This document shows, in pieces, positions 1-10,239 of a stretch of 64,000 nucleotides of DNA; positions within the stretch are counted from its first letter, which is position 1; each line of letters starts with the position of its first letter. A program made the position numbers and the translations under genes. Source of the DNA: Trichobilharzia regenti (lineage: Eukaryota; Platyhelminthes; Trematoda; Strigeidida; Schistosomatidae). Below the pieces are notes generated by a model. The model did no database searches. It was not told the DNA's origin and was given only the letters and a program-made list of their open reading frames with translations. The DNA lies in the NCBI GenBank assembly GCA_944472135.2, contig OX235262.1:44071804-44135803 (forward strand), in the 5' to 3' direction.

Positions 1-684
1 TCTCCCCTAACCTTTGTGTTTTTTCAACTAAAGAGTACGACTATTCTTCCCTTATTTTCTTGAGGAAAGTGCAAAGCCTTGAAATAAATTACTGCTGTAC
101 TAAGTTCTATACTTCTTGAAAGTGTGAATTTAGGTGTAATGTTGTACTAGCGCAGAAATGAATACATATTTTAGTCTGATATATTCACCTGTCTATACTT
201 ACCATTTTTATTTGCACCGTATACGAAAACCTCATTCGTGAGTCATTCACTGTCATTGTAAAAACAGTTTTAATAGCAATAATAATAATAACCTTATTCT
301 AAACAATAACATTTCATACAGAACGGAATTTTCAACATTTACATACTGAAACAACTTTACTCCTTATACAAATAAAACCAAAATAGATAACCGCGAAAAC
401 TGAACCTCACAGAATGTTAATGTAGAAATAAGTTGATATTTATTTACAGACCATAAAGTAGGTTTGTTAGCTCTTTTCTAACACTTATTTCTACATACGA
501 GAGCCGCACTAAAAAGGGTATTGTTTGAATTTTAATATTTAACCATACGAGCATAAATTTGAATGAAATTACTTCTAGTTTTTGCTGAGGTGACATGAGG
601 AGAAAATTGTGAAAAAAAAGAGAGTTTCAGTAATAGACATGATAACCTTAGACAGAAGCTTGCATGAACTAAGGTGTCTGTCGA
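1..684. other. AT-rich stretch without recognised feature
   Basis: No open frame with family resemblance and no copy of the repeats found elsewhere in the window. A short AAT run lies near 278-292. It may be old intergenic or intronic sequence. Confidence 0.5.
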
Positions 685-905
685 CAACAATGTGGTGTCA
701 GTGGTTCACTGGTGGAAAATTCAAACGGCTTCTGGGTTCTGCTTCTGGCCGACAGACTCCTTAACCTCGCTTGACCAAAGGTAAACTCGGAAAGGAGGAA
801 AGGTTGGGTGTATGGCTAACAACCCCGCCCCGTAAAAAATACTAACGCAACTGAAACTGCATAGCTGAAGCTTGAGACTTAGGTGTAACGGCAGAAGGTA
901 AGATA
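685..905 (+). mobile_element. Decayed SINE-A2 copy
   Basis: The head shows a weak A box (GTGTCAGTGG), then ACAGACTCCTTAACCTCGCT and the body words AGGAAAGGTTGGG and GCTAACAACCCCGCCCCGTA that also occur in the better A2 copies at 4.7, 30.0 and 46.6 kb. The B box is eroded and the LINE-like tail is only faintly visible. It is an old, inactive copy; the boundaries are approximate. Confidence 0.55.
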
Positions 906-2150
906 CGGAAGCCAAGGTATATTTTCAATTGATAAAAGCGTTATATATTTAGCTTACATTCTATAACCAATCACTGAGTGTGTGATTTTGGTTTACATTA
1001 AACAACATGAAATAGAATGTTCAAATATACACAGTATTCTGTTGCTGGTGCAGTATTGTATTGTGGGAATATGTGAGAATAATATTCCATTGGAACACAT
1101 TGTCTGTATCAAACCACCATACCATGTTCCACTCGGGAAGCAAAGGAATGAAAAAACGACAGTATCAGTCTGCTGGGTGAAAGGTATACCACTAACCATG
1201 CTGGCAGTTTCCAAAGTCCTACGCACTATGGCATTAGTATTTATTCAGAAGACCAGGGTTAGTTAAGGGGGGACAGTAAAGTCCAGCTTCAGGATTGTGA
1301 AGTTTTCCTTAGCTTTTTGAGCTTCATTGCATTTCAAATTAATCAATATCTCTTGGTTAGTGGAGGCTGGTAGTAGGGTTCAGGATATGGGCTTTGTCCA
1401 ACTTACGACTCAACAAACTTCAAAAGGTAATCAGTGTTAGTCTGTTCTACTCTTAGACTGGTATGGTGCATGTTTAATATACATTGTAGTATTCCTATTC
1501 CACCACTTTTTCATAATGAGAATAAGGTTTTAAAAAGTAACATTATGTTGTATTTTTCAGTCGCTGTTTGTATCCTCTGTTTTGTGTACTTTTTTAACAT
1601 AACTAACATAGCCGAAGTTTGATTTTCAGCCTTGCCTTTTTGGTATCTCACATTACAAACATCACTATGAGTAACTGATTGTTTAAAATACAATTTTAGA
1701 TAGTTTTAGTCAGTGGGTCATTTTAATTTCAATAAAATCGTAAATGAAGCTCACGTGTACCTCGATTGTATAGAGACTAGAACCTTGGTCTTTAATCGTC
1801 GATTTCTATTCCTCCTGAGGTGTATTCTTGTACTTTCATTATAAGGATGAATAAACAGTGACTTTAAAACCCTTTTCATCTGTGGTTACTTAAGGTTCAT
1901 GTACTTCATTATATGAGCTGTCTTTCTGAAAATGTCAGGCAAATCATTTTACATATGATTTTATCGTTTAAGCTGTCTCTTTGAGGTATTTTAGTCCAGT
2001 ATATGACTTAATTAGGTCTAAAAGAAGTCTCCTAAAGACACTATGTCTTAATATTCTTTAATATTTCAACAGATCACTTAGAGAACCTCAATCTCTGAAG
2101 AGAAAAGAAACTAATTCTGTTATTCAATATATGTGTAAAACTTACGCACT
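906..2150. other. Mostly unrecognised sequence with one SINE/LINE tail remnant
   Basis: At about 1125-1158 the words ATGTTCCACTCGGGAAGC and AAAGGAATG repeat the 3' end shared by RTE LINEs and SINE-A2. The rest has no recognisable coding or repeat content. Open frames here are short and without motifs. Confidence 0.4.
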
Positions 2151-2242
2151 GTGGTAGTGTGTAATTCCTTATTCTTTTTCGTAGAGGTGGTAGTATTTCC
2201 CAGATGTCTGAAACTGATGTTGAATTATCTACATGATATGCT

Positions 2243-2430
2243 GGTATTAGATGGTTGGAGGCAATCCGCAGGAAGCTTTCGACCTATGTTTCGTGCTAGT
2301 TGGAACTCACAAGTCAGCAAGCCGTACTGCAACTTTGAAGGAATTCATGTCCCTCCCCCTCTGAGATTCGAACCCGCATCACCCAGTGCTGCAGCCAGAG
2401 ACGTTACCACTCGGTATCACGATTGACGTC
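2243..2430 (-). mobile_element. SINE-D copy with hammerhead-like segment
   Basis: Read on the minus strand it has an A-box-like AGTGGTAACGTCTCTGG, a B box close to GGGTTCGAATCTC, then a degenerate hammerhead: a GTGAGTTCC...AGCAC arm, GAAA, CATAGGTC and the terminal words GCCTCCAACCATCTAATACC. The same order occurs at 8.54-8.73, 48.0-48.13 and 55.7-55.84 kb. The ribozyme core is disrupted by extra bases between the conserved CUGA and GA, so it is probably inactive. Confidence 0.6.
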
Positions 2431-2446
2431 TATTGGACATTTTTGA

Positions 2447-2552
2447 TTGGACACCAGTCAGTATCTAGTGTAATGTATCTAGTCTTATCTTTGGTGTAGA
2501 CTGAAATCTATCAATCAAGTTTGCAATGCGGTGACTATGCTAGGTATGGTAT
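2447..2552 (+). repeat. Repeat D2, partner sequence of SINE-D
   Basis: The segment starts GATTGGACACCAGTCAG and contains CTTTGGTGTAGACTGAA and CAAGTTTGCAATG. It recurs at 8.11-8.22 and 47.85-47.99 kb, each time next to SINE-D, and in reverse near 8.44 and 55.86 kb. It has no coding content. It may be a separate short repeat or part of a longer SINE-D unit. Confidence 0.5.
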
Positions 2553-2559
2553 GTATTCC

Positions 2560-2980
2560 CAGTTGGTTAAATGAATAAGTCTCTAGCTATCAGTCTCTCC
2601 CTTGATCCTTTTATATAAGATTTTAAAAATGTCACCTTATCCCATCCTATTGTATGGTTGGGTGCAATTGCATGTAGTGCTGTAGTTGAAATATTCTTTA
2701 GATTTATCATCTTATTCGAGTTAATTAATATAGACTTTGTTAGGTTTTTATGCTTCACTAATCTAAATGACCCCGTTCCACTACTCTGGTCTATGTATTT
2801 GACCTCAAAGTCATTGCAGAGTATTAGATAAAATAGGATATTTTGTTTAGTAGGCTTCACAGGATCCTTTAACTGACAAAGATTGTTTCTAATGGAGTTT
2901 GTGGGTTTGAGCATCTCTTTTAATTTTGCACTATTAATAATTCTACGTAAGGTTTCAAATGCTTCCTCTTGTATGGAAGC
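2560..2980 (-). pseudogene. Penelope-like element, GIY-YIG C-terminal fragment (family E)
   Basis: A minus-strand frame of about 115 codons reads through a cysteine-bearing segment, YIDQSSG (from a YIGQT-type motif), then RLVKHKNLTKS and HTIGWDKV, the usual order of a GIY-YIG nuclease module at the C-terminus of PLE proteins. The glycine of YIG is replaced by aspartate. The same family is seen at 31.5, 60.8 and 61.7-62.3 kb. In PLEs this nuclease nicks target DNA for the reverse transcriptase. No RT domain remains here, so the copy is 5'-truncated and dead. Confidence 0.65.
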
Positions 2981-3189
2981 ACATCTGAGGCTTTAAGTTC
3001 CCTGTTGTTGGTATTCTCATCTTTCTAAGTGTTTTTGTTACACATGTCGTCCTTACTACTAATGATATCATTATTTTTATTGATTTTATTCATACAACCT
3101 CCTGCATACTTCCGCACTAACTTATCGGCACAGTCCTGTCACATATTTTCAATTTGGGTCTTAATTCCAAGTACGATTTCTTGGTAACT

Positions 3190-3470
3190 TAGTATCCGAT
3201 TTTTTCACCTCGAAGTGAACATTCACCAGGAAACCCTTCAGTGACATATCACGTCAGGCAGAGCCTTAAGGGAAACCCAAAATTAGAAGTGATGAGTTGG
3301 AAGTTTGAGAATGACATATAGAGGATCTCATAAGAAGACAACGAAAACCTTTAGTCAGTCATGAAGCTAGCTGAAAGCAGTGAAAACGAATAAGGTTCGA
3401 TGCGTACATGTAGCTGAGGCCTTATGTTCCTCTCGAAACGCTATATGAATGAATAATAATGACACATAAA
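3190..3470 (+). pseudogene. RTE-like LINE 3' end relic
   Basis: Broken reading frames keep the pattern of the basic C-terminal tail seen in the 9.5, 11.7 and 28 kb copies. The end reads TGAGGCCTTATGTTCCTCTC followed by an AATAATAAT-type tail. Many stops and shifts show that it is old. Confidence 0.5.
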
Positions 3471-3474
3471 CATT

Positions 3475-4000
3475 ACTCCTACATGTTTCCTACTTACATT
3501 CCATATTCTAAATATACTTTTTATGTTATGTAATATTTTCATACGTTAATATTTTGATTCATCCTTATTATTCATAAACATTTTAACGCTGACATATGTT
3601 GAAATGATATTTTGACTGTTGTTATTATTGTTGTTTTTGTTTTTATTCCATATTTAGCTTGTCTATCATCATCGTCATCATCATTCCTAACAAACTGTTT
3701 TTGTAGCATGAAATGTATTGCAAAATATTCACTGAAAAATTCGCTATCACTGAGAACATACAAAAATAACTGAAAAAAAAATTCCTGGATGAATTATTTG
3801 TTATTCTACTTCTTTTTTTCTCATTGCAATTTATCGGGAGAATATGAAAATCTGTATAAATACTTGCACCTTCTCAGCGTAGATTTGGTCACAAATTGGC
3901 ATCAGTTAGCGACTGACTGAAAACCAAAGAATCATCAACACAGCTATTCAGTCTTACTATAGGAATCCTCAGTAGCGTGCATTCACGACGCCTATTTCAC
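3475..4000. other. No recognised feature
   Basis: AT-rich sequence with an ATC-type run at about 3665-3690. That run creates an apparent poly-aspartate frame on the minus strand which has no other support. Confidence 0.4.
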
Positions 4001-4084
4001 TCCTTTTGTTTCGAGTGAAACACATAGCTTCAAACTATTTCTTTCAAGTTTTAGAAGCGGTAGTGTAATTCTTAGCCTCTGGCT

Positions 4085-4300
4085 TAAATCCACCTTTTTT
4101 TTATCAGCTAACAAACTAGGCTAAGTTTGGGGGAGAGAATCGAACCCAGTATGATATTCGTGTTTGACGAGTATTCAACCACTAAACCACTGATGCACTG
4201 ACGTTGTCACCAGAGATCAAATCTAGGACCTTAGGGTTACAAGTTGAGGTGACATGTGAATTCCAACTTTTACCTTCCAATTCGCGACATATAATACCAT
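4085..4300 (-). mobile_element. tRNA-like SINE relic
   Basis: On the minus strand a B-box-like TGGGTTCGATTCTC follows an A-box-like TAGTGGTTGAATACT, the spacing of a tRNA-derived promoter. The flank towards 4300 carries a word typical of SINE-B 5' flanks (GAATTCCAACTTTTACC). Too decayed for firm family assignment. Confidence 0.35.
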
Positions 4301-4419
4301 TTTGAAACTCAACAGAATCCCCTCAAAACCTAAAATCGATATTGTTTTTCCGGTTAATTTTAGTCTTTATTATAGGGATTAATCTTACTTTCTTTTGAAA
4401 GTTAGATGCCGAACTGAGT

Positions 4420-4570
4420 TTATTTCAAGAACCATTGAAAACCAAGAAGTATTGAACACTTCTCTTCTCCTAGTTTGGAACTCTTCTGTAGTACGCATAC
4501 ATAATCCCACTGCAGATGCAACTCAGGACCAGGTTGAGAGGCCAACCGGTCGATTATTCGGTCAGTGAGA
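4420..4570 (-). mobile_element. SINE-B relic with degenerate hammerhead
   Basis: The plus-strand words GAACCATTGAAAACC, CCTAGTTTGGAACTCTTCTG and GTAGTACGC follow the reverse order of SINE-B. The stem II arms are recognisable, but GAAA and the catalytic core are damaged. No activity is expected. Confidence 0.45.
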
Positions 4571-4724
4571 TGGGGTACAATAACATATGCATTCTTAGTT
4601 CATGTTTGAAATGTTAGATTGTGGATATTTCTTTCAGCAGAATATGCATCTCATGGTTTTATTATAATTAAAGTTCACATTTGTTGGGTCTTTATGCTAA
4701 ATATATTAAGATCAAAGTGATTCG

Positions 4725-4947
4725 TGTGTCGGTGGCACAGAGGTTAGGACACCCGCCGACCATGCACATGGTCCGGGGTTCGATTCCCGGCCGACGCGCT
4801 CCTAGACCTTGCTAAGCCAGCAATAAAACTGGTAAAGAGGGAAGGTTAGCTATGAGGATAGCAACCCCATCCTGTAAAATAAACACTGCTACAGAAACTT
4901 GAAGCCCTATTCTCCACTGGGAACGTGGAAGAACAAAAATGAAAAAA
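4725..4947 (+). mobile_element. SINE-A2, near full length
   Basis: The head has an A box (TGGCACAGAGG) and a perfect B box (GGTTCGATTCC). The first and last seven bases of the tRNA-like part (GTGTCGG and CCGACGC-type) can pair as an acceptor stem. The body contains CCAGCAATAAAACTGG and GCAACCCCATCCTGTAAAAT, and the end GAAGCCCTATTCTCCACTGG is a mutated form of the RTE LINE tail. It forms the left arm of an inverted pair with the next element. Confidence 0.85.
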
Positions 4948-4967
4948 GTGATTTAGAGGTAAAACTT

Positions 4968-5187
4968 AATCCCTGGGAACACTGGACTTCAAGATAGAGC
5001 TTTGAAGTCTCCGTAACAGTGGTATTTATTTCTACCAGATGGGGTTACAAGCCTCCTCATGCTCAACCTTCCCTCTTTACCAGTTTTATTACTGGGTAAG
5101 CAAGGTAAAGGAGAGTGTCGGCCGAGGAGAGAACCCCGAACCACGTGAGGTGTGTTTGGCGAGTATTCTACCGTTGTGCCACCGACG
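4968..5187 (-). mobile_element. SINE-A2, opposite strand
   Basis: Reverse-complement words of the A2 body (CCAGTTTTATTACTGGG, GAGGCTTGTAACCCCATC on its own strand) and head (CGTCGGTGGCACAACGG) are present. Its tail abuts the tail of the preceding copy with about 20 bp between, so the two make a potential foldback of roughly 220-bp arms. Confidence 0.8.
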
Positions 5188-5544
5188 TAAACTCAACAGA
5201 ATAGTATCGCTGATCCACTTATGAAGGATATCCTTGATTCATTTAATATAAAAATACTCTAACATGCCTAGAAGATTCAGTACAGTAAAGACTGGAAAAA
5301 AGTCAAGCTGTACGAACTATAATAGATAACGTAATCAGTTATCATTATGTACTTTGTTTGCTTCAATATCGACTTCCAAACAGTATCAAGGTTTTATCTC
5401 ATCTATGAAGAGATACCATCTTACTATTATTACTACTACTACTCAAAATGGTCATAATGACACTCTCAGTTAATTTTGTCATTTCACTTGATTGTACACT
5501 TGAAAGAAACACGTAGACAGACACCTAGTCAACCATATCGCAAT

Positions 5545-5576
5545 CACACGCACGCACACACACACACACACACACC
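5545..5576. repeat. (CA)n microsatellite
   Basis: An uninterrupted CA run follows two CACG units. A more diffuse CA-rich stretch lies at 6040-6110. Confidence 0.9.
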
Positions 5577-5579
5577 GCA

Positions 5580-6610
5580 TTCATCTAACAACCATACACT
5601 GGTCTATTTAACATTTGAACGTTTATGACATAATTACATGGTCTTTGGTTGACACGGTTCTTCTTCTCGTTGTTGTTGTTGCTGTATACTTCTACTTATC
5701 TAGTAGTACTAGTGAAAGAATGCATTCCTTAGAAAAAATATACTAATCTTACAGCCCGCATTCATTTGGTGATAATGAATGGCATACCATTTTGTTGTTA
5801 TTACAACACATTACAACACAATCACCCACAGTAAAACAACAAAAATGATGAATTACTTAAAAGTTTGTTTAACATGGAAGCGAATAACACGAATAACATT
5901 TATCAGTGTTACATATTTCTTTCATAACTCTGACTCTGAATGTCAAATAAATAATAATAATAATAAAGACGAAAACAAAGTAGACTAATAAAGCCATATG
6001 ATTATTGAATTTTCGGTTTTTCTATTAACCAGCATTATTACAAACACACGCACACACGATAGCACGCGCACACACATACACAAACACACCTACGCATACA
6101 TACACACATAATCCGATGAACAAAGAAGAAAAAAAAGTTATTTAATTCTACATTCCATTCTTTATAAGTCAGCCTTACTTATGATTACCTATTGAAAATA
6201 GTAAACTATTGACATACTTTTGGTCTCTGTATGTCTCTGTCTTTCTCAACAATACCAACATAACACATTCTGTTAAGTAACAGACTTATTAAGTAACTAA
6301 ATGGCGCAATTACAGATATCTAGAAATCATCTCTGTACAAGGATTTTTGGACTATATAACTAAAGAGTAGACAATGAGAGAATATGACGTGATTACATGT
6401 ATAAAAAGCTCTTAATTAATGTAATCAGTGTTTTTACTAATATTAATATTACTGTTATGATGAGACAGTATATTGTTTCAATGCTATTGTGGTTAGTATA
6501 AGTAATCTCTAGACGAACGTGTCAACATTTGAAAATAAATTGTATCTTATATCTGTAATGCAGTATGACAACTGAAGTGATTTCAATACTTCCATTCTAC
6601 TCTCATAAGG
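5580..6610. other. No recognised gene
   Basis: AT-rich sequence with short AAT and CA runs (5950-5968, 6040-6110). No family-like open frame and no copy of the repeats described here was seen. Confidence 0.4.
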
Positions 6611-6617
6611 GGATAGG

Positions 6618-6849
6618 GTGTGTCAGTGGTACAACGGTGGAATGCTCGCCAACCACACCTCACTTGGTTCGGGGTTCTGTCCTCGGCAGACGCACTCCTA
6701 GATCTCGCTAAGCCTGTAATAAGATTGGTAAAGGTGCATGAGAAGGTTAGCAACTTCATCCCGTAAAAATAAATACCACTGCTACTGAAATTCCAGGCCC
6801 GTAGCTTGATGCCCTATGTTCCACTAGGAACGCAAAGGAATACAAAAAT
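6618..6849 (+). mobile_element. SINE-A2 variant
   Basis: The head GTGTCAGTGGTACAACGG and the B-box-like GGTTCGGGGTTCTGTCC are mutated. The body words GCTAAGCCTGTAATAAGA and CATCCCGTAAAAATAAATAC and the end GCCCTATGTTCCACTAGGAA identify the family. The tail keeps the GTTCC/GGAAC stem-loop shared with RTE LINEs. Confidence 0.75.
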
Positions 6850-7125
6850 GGGTAGGGAAGTTCTAGGATAATTTCTGGTCCAGGGTCAGATTAATAGAAT
6901 TACAATTAGGAATTAAAATACAAAAAAGTGAACAGGAGTCGAGTTATTATGATCTTAGGAAATTCTCACAATCAATCCAATTTCCTTTTAATGAATCCAT
7001 ATTAAGTAGTTCTAGCAGTTACTAATTAGAAAAGTTACAAATAAACGAGCATTAGATATGGTAGAGAAGATTTGTAGCTCACGTGGATGATTTTGAGGTG
7101 GTTGTGTTCTTTGAGCTCGACAGTT

Positions 7126-7330
7126 ATTTTTATTTTATTTATTTTTTATTTTTTATTACAGCTGGATTCCACACTGTATTTTTCGTACAAGTATGGAATT
7201 TTCAGCATGGATATCGGTAGCCCAAATTTAGCAGGTCGACCAAAGATATCAGGTGTGCGTCGGCAGGGGATCGAACCTTGGACCATTGGTATGGTCGGCG
7301 AGAGTCTTAACCACTGTGCCACCGACGCAC
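7126..7330 (-). mobile_element. SINE-A1
   Basis: On the minus strand: acceptor-like GCGTCGG, A box TGGCACAGTGG, a mutated B box, then the A1 tail with CTGATATCTTTGGTCGACC, GATATCCATGCTGAAAATTCC and CAGTGTGGAATCCAGC, and an A-rich end. The A1 tail does not resemble any LINE 3' end visible in this window. Confidence 0.85.
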
Positions 7331-7359
7331 ACAATTTGCGAAGCTTTCAATTTGAAGTA

Positions 7360-7401
7360 TGCGCTGAAGATGTCGCCTAGTAGGGCAATGAAAGCTTCGC
7401 A
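7360..7401 (+). ncRNA. PLE-associated hammerhead ribozyme candidate
   Basis: Stem I is TGCG (7360-7363) with CGCA (7398-7401). The core CTGAAGA (7364-7370) fits CUGANGA. Stem II is GTCGCC/GGCAAT with one mismatch and is offset by one base. GAAA lies at 7390-7393, and stem III is the minimal A-GC-U type before the cleavage base. Hammerheads are an established feature of PLE terminal repeats. Activity is uncertain because of the extra base before stem II. Confidence 0.55.
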
Positions 7402-7460
7402 AACTAACTATCCAGCTCAGAGAACATAACCACCTCAAAAATCGAGCATTAAGATAACAG

Positions 7461-8100
7461 TAGGAGGAACAAATGATTGATATTTCAGATATCTGCAGCT
7501 TTTTTGGGAGGGGGTGGTGAAGTTTCTTCGGTAATGAACATCAGTTTAGATAATCCACTGCTACTTGGCTTTCAATGAAGTCTATGACGAGACTAAGTGA
7601 AAACCAGTGGAAATGCTTGGGTTTCCGAAATTAACAAAGAGTAAATATATCTGAGTTGCTTTTGACAACTTTGAACTAACTACTGATTCTCAACATGCCA
7701 AAGCCATTTTTCATAGCTTCATGAATCTAATTAACCATCAGCTAATGTTGCTTTTGAGGAAGGCAGTGACTTGAACTGTGTAACACTTACCTTATCCACC
7801 TCAGTTGATGAAGACTTGGACGTGTAATTTATCTTCCTCAATTACACAGGAATAGTCACTTTCAGTTTCACTTACTGCATATTTCTTCTATGTGTGACAC
7901 AATGTAACCGACACACTAATGATGAAATACTTGTAATTTTTGCATATGTTCGGCTTTCAGTAACAATATGAGGCAATCTTAGGGCAGGACTGTTCAATAA
8001 TCTACCCCAAGTACATATAAACCAGCATGGTTACTATTTGTAACAAGAAAATCTATGTATAGACTACTTAGAATGCATAAAGTAAACGATCTCTCTTAAG
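7461..8100. other. No recognised feature
   Basis: No repeat family or open frame from the window can be matched here. A G-run lies at about 7508-7517. Confidence 0.4.
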
Positions 8101-8108
8101 GAATCAAA

Positions 8109-8520
8109 TTTACTTTGATTGGACACTAGTAACTAGTGTGATGTGTCTAGTAATTTGTTTACTGCAGAATGAATTCTATCAGTCAGGTTTGCAATGTGGC
8201 CACCATTCTAGGTAGCTCGCCATCACGGTGGCACAGTGGTTAGGACTCTCTCCGACCATGCACATGGTCTGGGGTTCGATCCCCTGACGACGCACACCTG
8301 ATATCTATGGTCGGCCTGCAAATTTGGGCTACCGATATCATAGGCTGAAAATTCCATACTTATACCAAAAATACTGTGTGGTTTCAAGGTATGATTAAAA
8401 CAAAAAAAAATAGATAATTGGAAGCAATCGGCAGGCAACCTGACTGACAGAATTCAGTCTGCACTAAACAAAGGACTAGCCACGTCAAACTAGTTACTGA
8501 CTAGTGTTCAGTCAAGGTAT
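8109..8520. repeat. Two D2 repeats in opposite orientation around a SINE-A1
   Basis: A plus-strand D2 copy (8109-8226, GATTGGACACTAGTAACTAG) is followed by SINE-A1 and then by an inverted D2 piece (8436-8515, AGAATTCAGTCTGCAC and CTAGTTACTGACTAGTG). The outer sequences can pair over about 80 bases. Confidence 0.55.
8227..8411 (+). mobile_element. SINE-A1
   Basis: A box TGGCACAGTGG, B box GGTTCGATCCC and the A1 tail (CCTGATATCTATGGTCGGCC, GAAAATTCCATACTT) are all present. The 3' end is a run of A. It sits inside the D2 pair, so it inserted after that arrangement or was carried with it. Confidence 0.85.
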
Positions 8521-8539
8521 CCAAAACAGCCCTACAGGA

Positions 8540-8732
8540 GGTCGATAGCGAGCTCGAGCAACTCAGTGGTAACGTCTCTGAGTGATGTGGCTTCCAATCC
8601 CAGAGGGAAGGGACATGAGTTCTTTCGAGGTTGCAGATACGCCCTTCTGACTTATGAGCTCCAACTAGCACGAGACGTAGGTTGAAGGCTTCCTGCTGAT
8701 TTCCTCAAACCATCTAATATTATAGAATTAAC
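8540..8732 (+). mobile_element. SINE-D copy with mutated hammerhead
   Basis: A-box-like ACTCAGTGGTAACGTCTC and B-box-like GGCTTCCAATCCC are followed by GAGGTTGCAGATACGCC and a hammerhead segment in which stem II is GAGCTCCAACTAGCAC and GAAA has become GAGA. The end CAAACCATCTAATATT is conserved. Loss of GAAA predicts no cleavage. Confidence 0.65.
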
Positions 8733-8734
8733 TT

Positions 8735-9170
8735 TTTTTAGCATAGAACTGTTTGAATTTATCTTAAAGTTCGGAGTATAGTTAAGTATAGTCACAGAAG
8801 TAGTTTAAAAAATAATAATAATAGCCTTATTTTGTACAGCGTTTATATATTGTATAAAATCTTCAACATAGTTTATTGTATGATGTTTTCTCTTCTTCCA
8901 GGATCTTCAAATAATATATCATCTGACGGCAGATCATGTGAAATACTTCTTCCTGACATGAAGCGCATACCAAAAATTATAATGTCTCTCCTTTTTTCTT
9001 CTTCGGTAAATGAATGCAATTTGATTGAATGGTAACTAGAAAAATTTCTGGAATCCATTCTTTGAACCAGAGACACAAACCAAGAAAAGCTGTCTCTTGC
9101 ATTGCAATACGCCCCAACCCACGATTAAGTTTCTTCTCACGATAACTAGAAACTTGAGAATCAGCAAGTT
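8735..9170. other. No recognised feature
   Basis: AT-rich; an AATAATAATAATAG run at about 8808-8822 may be the tail of a lost element. Short frames on both strands have no motif. Confidence 0.4.
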
Positions 9171-9174
9171 GTAT

Positions 9175-9362
9175 TTATTATTATTCCCTTGAGTTCCGAG
9201 TGGAATATAGGGCTTCAACAACACATCTCCACATTGTCTTATCTTCTGCCGTCCTCTCCAGCTTCGACCATAATTGCCCACAATCTCTCACCTCCTCCTC
9301 ACGCGATCTCATCCATGTCACCCTAGGACGACCCACTCGTTGCTTCCCAGTAAGCTGTAAGC
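9175..9362 (-). pseudogene. RTE-like LINE 3' end (C-terminal tail)
   Basis: The minus strand encodes LTGKQRVGRPRVTW, then REEEVRDCGQLW and a final YSTRNSRE, the basic C-terminal tail of RTE-type ORF2 proteins (a GRP-x-TW motif, then W-x-x-L, then CSTRN). It ends in the AAT-repeat tail at 9175-9187. Strong 5' truncation. Confidence 0.75.
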
Positions 9363-9544
9363 ACATTAAATACCCGCCATAGTATAAAACGTAATTAAAG
9401 ATCATATTTTATCAGATTAAAAAAACAAAAGAATATATCTCTGAAATATTGATGGGATTTTTTGGTAGCCGAAATTTAAGCAGGCTACCATGAGTGGAAC
9501 TCTGGTTAGATTTTTCCTGACTGTGTTACTCTGATACTCTGGCT

Positions 9545-10234
9545 GTTTCTTTCAGGAAGAACCTGAAAGAAACAGCCTCCTTCACCTACCTACCTGGAAA
9601 GCATCGTTTCAACTACTGGTGGACGGAACTGACGAGGATATCAAATCAAGGATCGGGAAAGCAAGACAAGCTTTCATTACTCTCAAGTCTGTGTGGAGGT
9701 CAACAGCACCACTCAGCATCAAAAATAACATCCGGATTTTCAACTCCAATGTAAAGCTAGTCAGTGCTACTATACGGATCAGAGACTTACACTGCGCGTC
9801 ATAAAGAGCACCTCAGACAAACTACAGACCTTCATTAACAGTTGTCTTCGCTCAAGATCAGATGGCCAGCCATAAAAGATCAGCAACACGGATCTCTGGC
9901 AATGAGCGAACCACCCTAGCTGGAACCGATTGTACAACAAATAGGCAGGAAGAAATGGATATGGATTGGCTGGCCATACTCTGAGGAAACCATCAAGTGA
10001 CATCACTAGACAAGCCATTGCTCGAATTGAACCCGAAATGGAAGCGGCGAGTTGGTCGTCAGTGCGAGGGTGGGGTGACTTGGAGGAGGTCATGCGAGGA
10101 GGAGATGAAAGCATGTGGACAGACCTGGAGCGGGGTGAAAAAGTTGTCAGAAAACCGAAGGCAATGGAGACGCTCAGCTGAAGCCCTATGTTCCTCTAGG
10201 AACTAAAGGATACAATAATAATAATAATAATAAT
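9545..10234 (+). pseudogene. RTE-like LINE 3' portion, broken frames
   Basis: Pieces in different frames encode DGTDEDIKSRIGKARQAF, TLKSVWRSTAPLSIKN, then the WIGHTLRKPSS-like segment (9966 onward) and RRVGRQCEGGVTW, as in the C-terminal third of RTE ORF2. It ends CCCTATGTTCCTCTAGGAAC and (AAT)n. Near-identical sequence occurs at 11.67-12.46 kb in reverse and at 28.03-28.6 kb. Several small deletions and stops make it non-functional. Confidence 0.8.
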
Positions 10235-10239
10235 TGTTA

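Larger units (their letters stand above)
7040..7460. repeat. Inverted pair of PLE terminal repeats, split by a SINE
   Basis: The left arm (7040-7125 plus 7331-7350, minus orientation) and the right arm (7386-7460, plus) share TGAAAGCTTCGCAAA, AGCTCAGAGAACA and ACCACCTCAAAA in opposite orientation. The same words occur downstream of the PLE GIY-YIG frame at 24.07-24.15 kb, so this is a solo, inverted 3'-terminal region of that PLE family. A SINE-A1 sits inside the left arm. Confidence 0.6.

Noticed and set aside
3572..3763. Minus-strand frame with a run of aspartates
   Set aside because: Produced by an ATC-type simple repeat; nothing else supports it.
4725..4800. True tRNA gene at the SINE-A2 head (also at 18925, 30043, 37852 and 46631)
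   Set aside because: Acceptor and T arms look good, but each is followed by a SINE tail, the anticodon arm is irregular and copies are scattered with mutations. These are tRNA-derived SINE heads.
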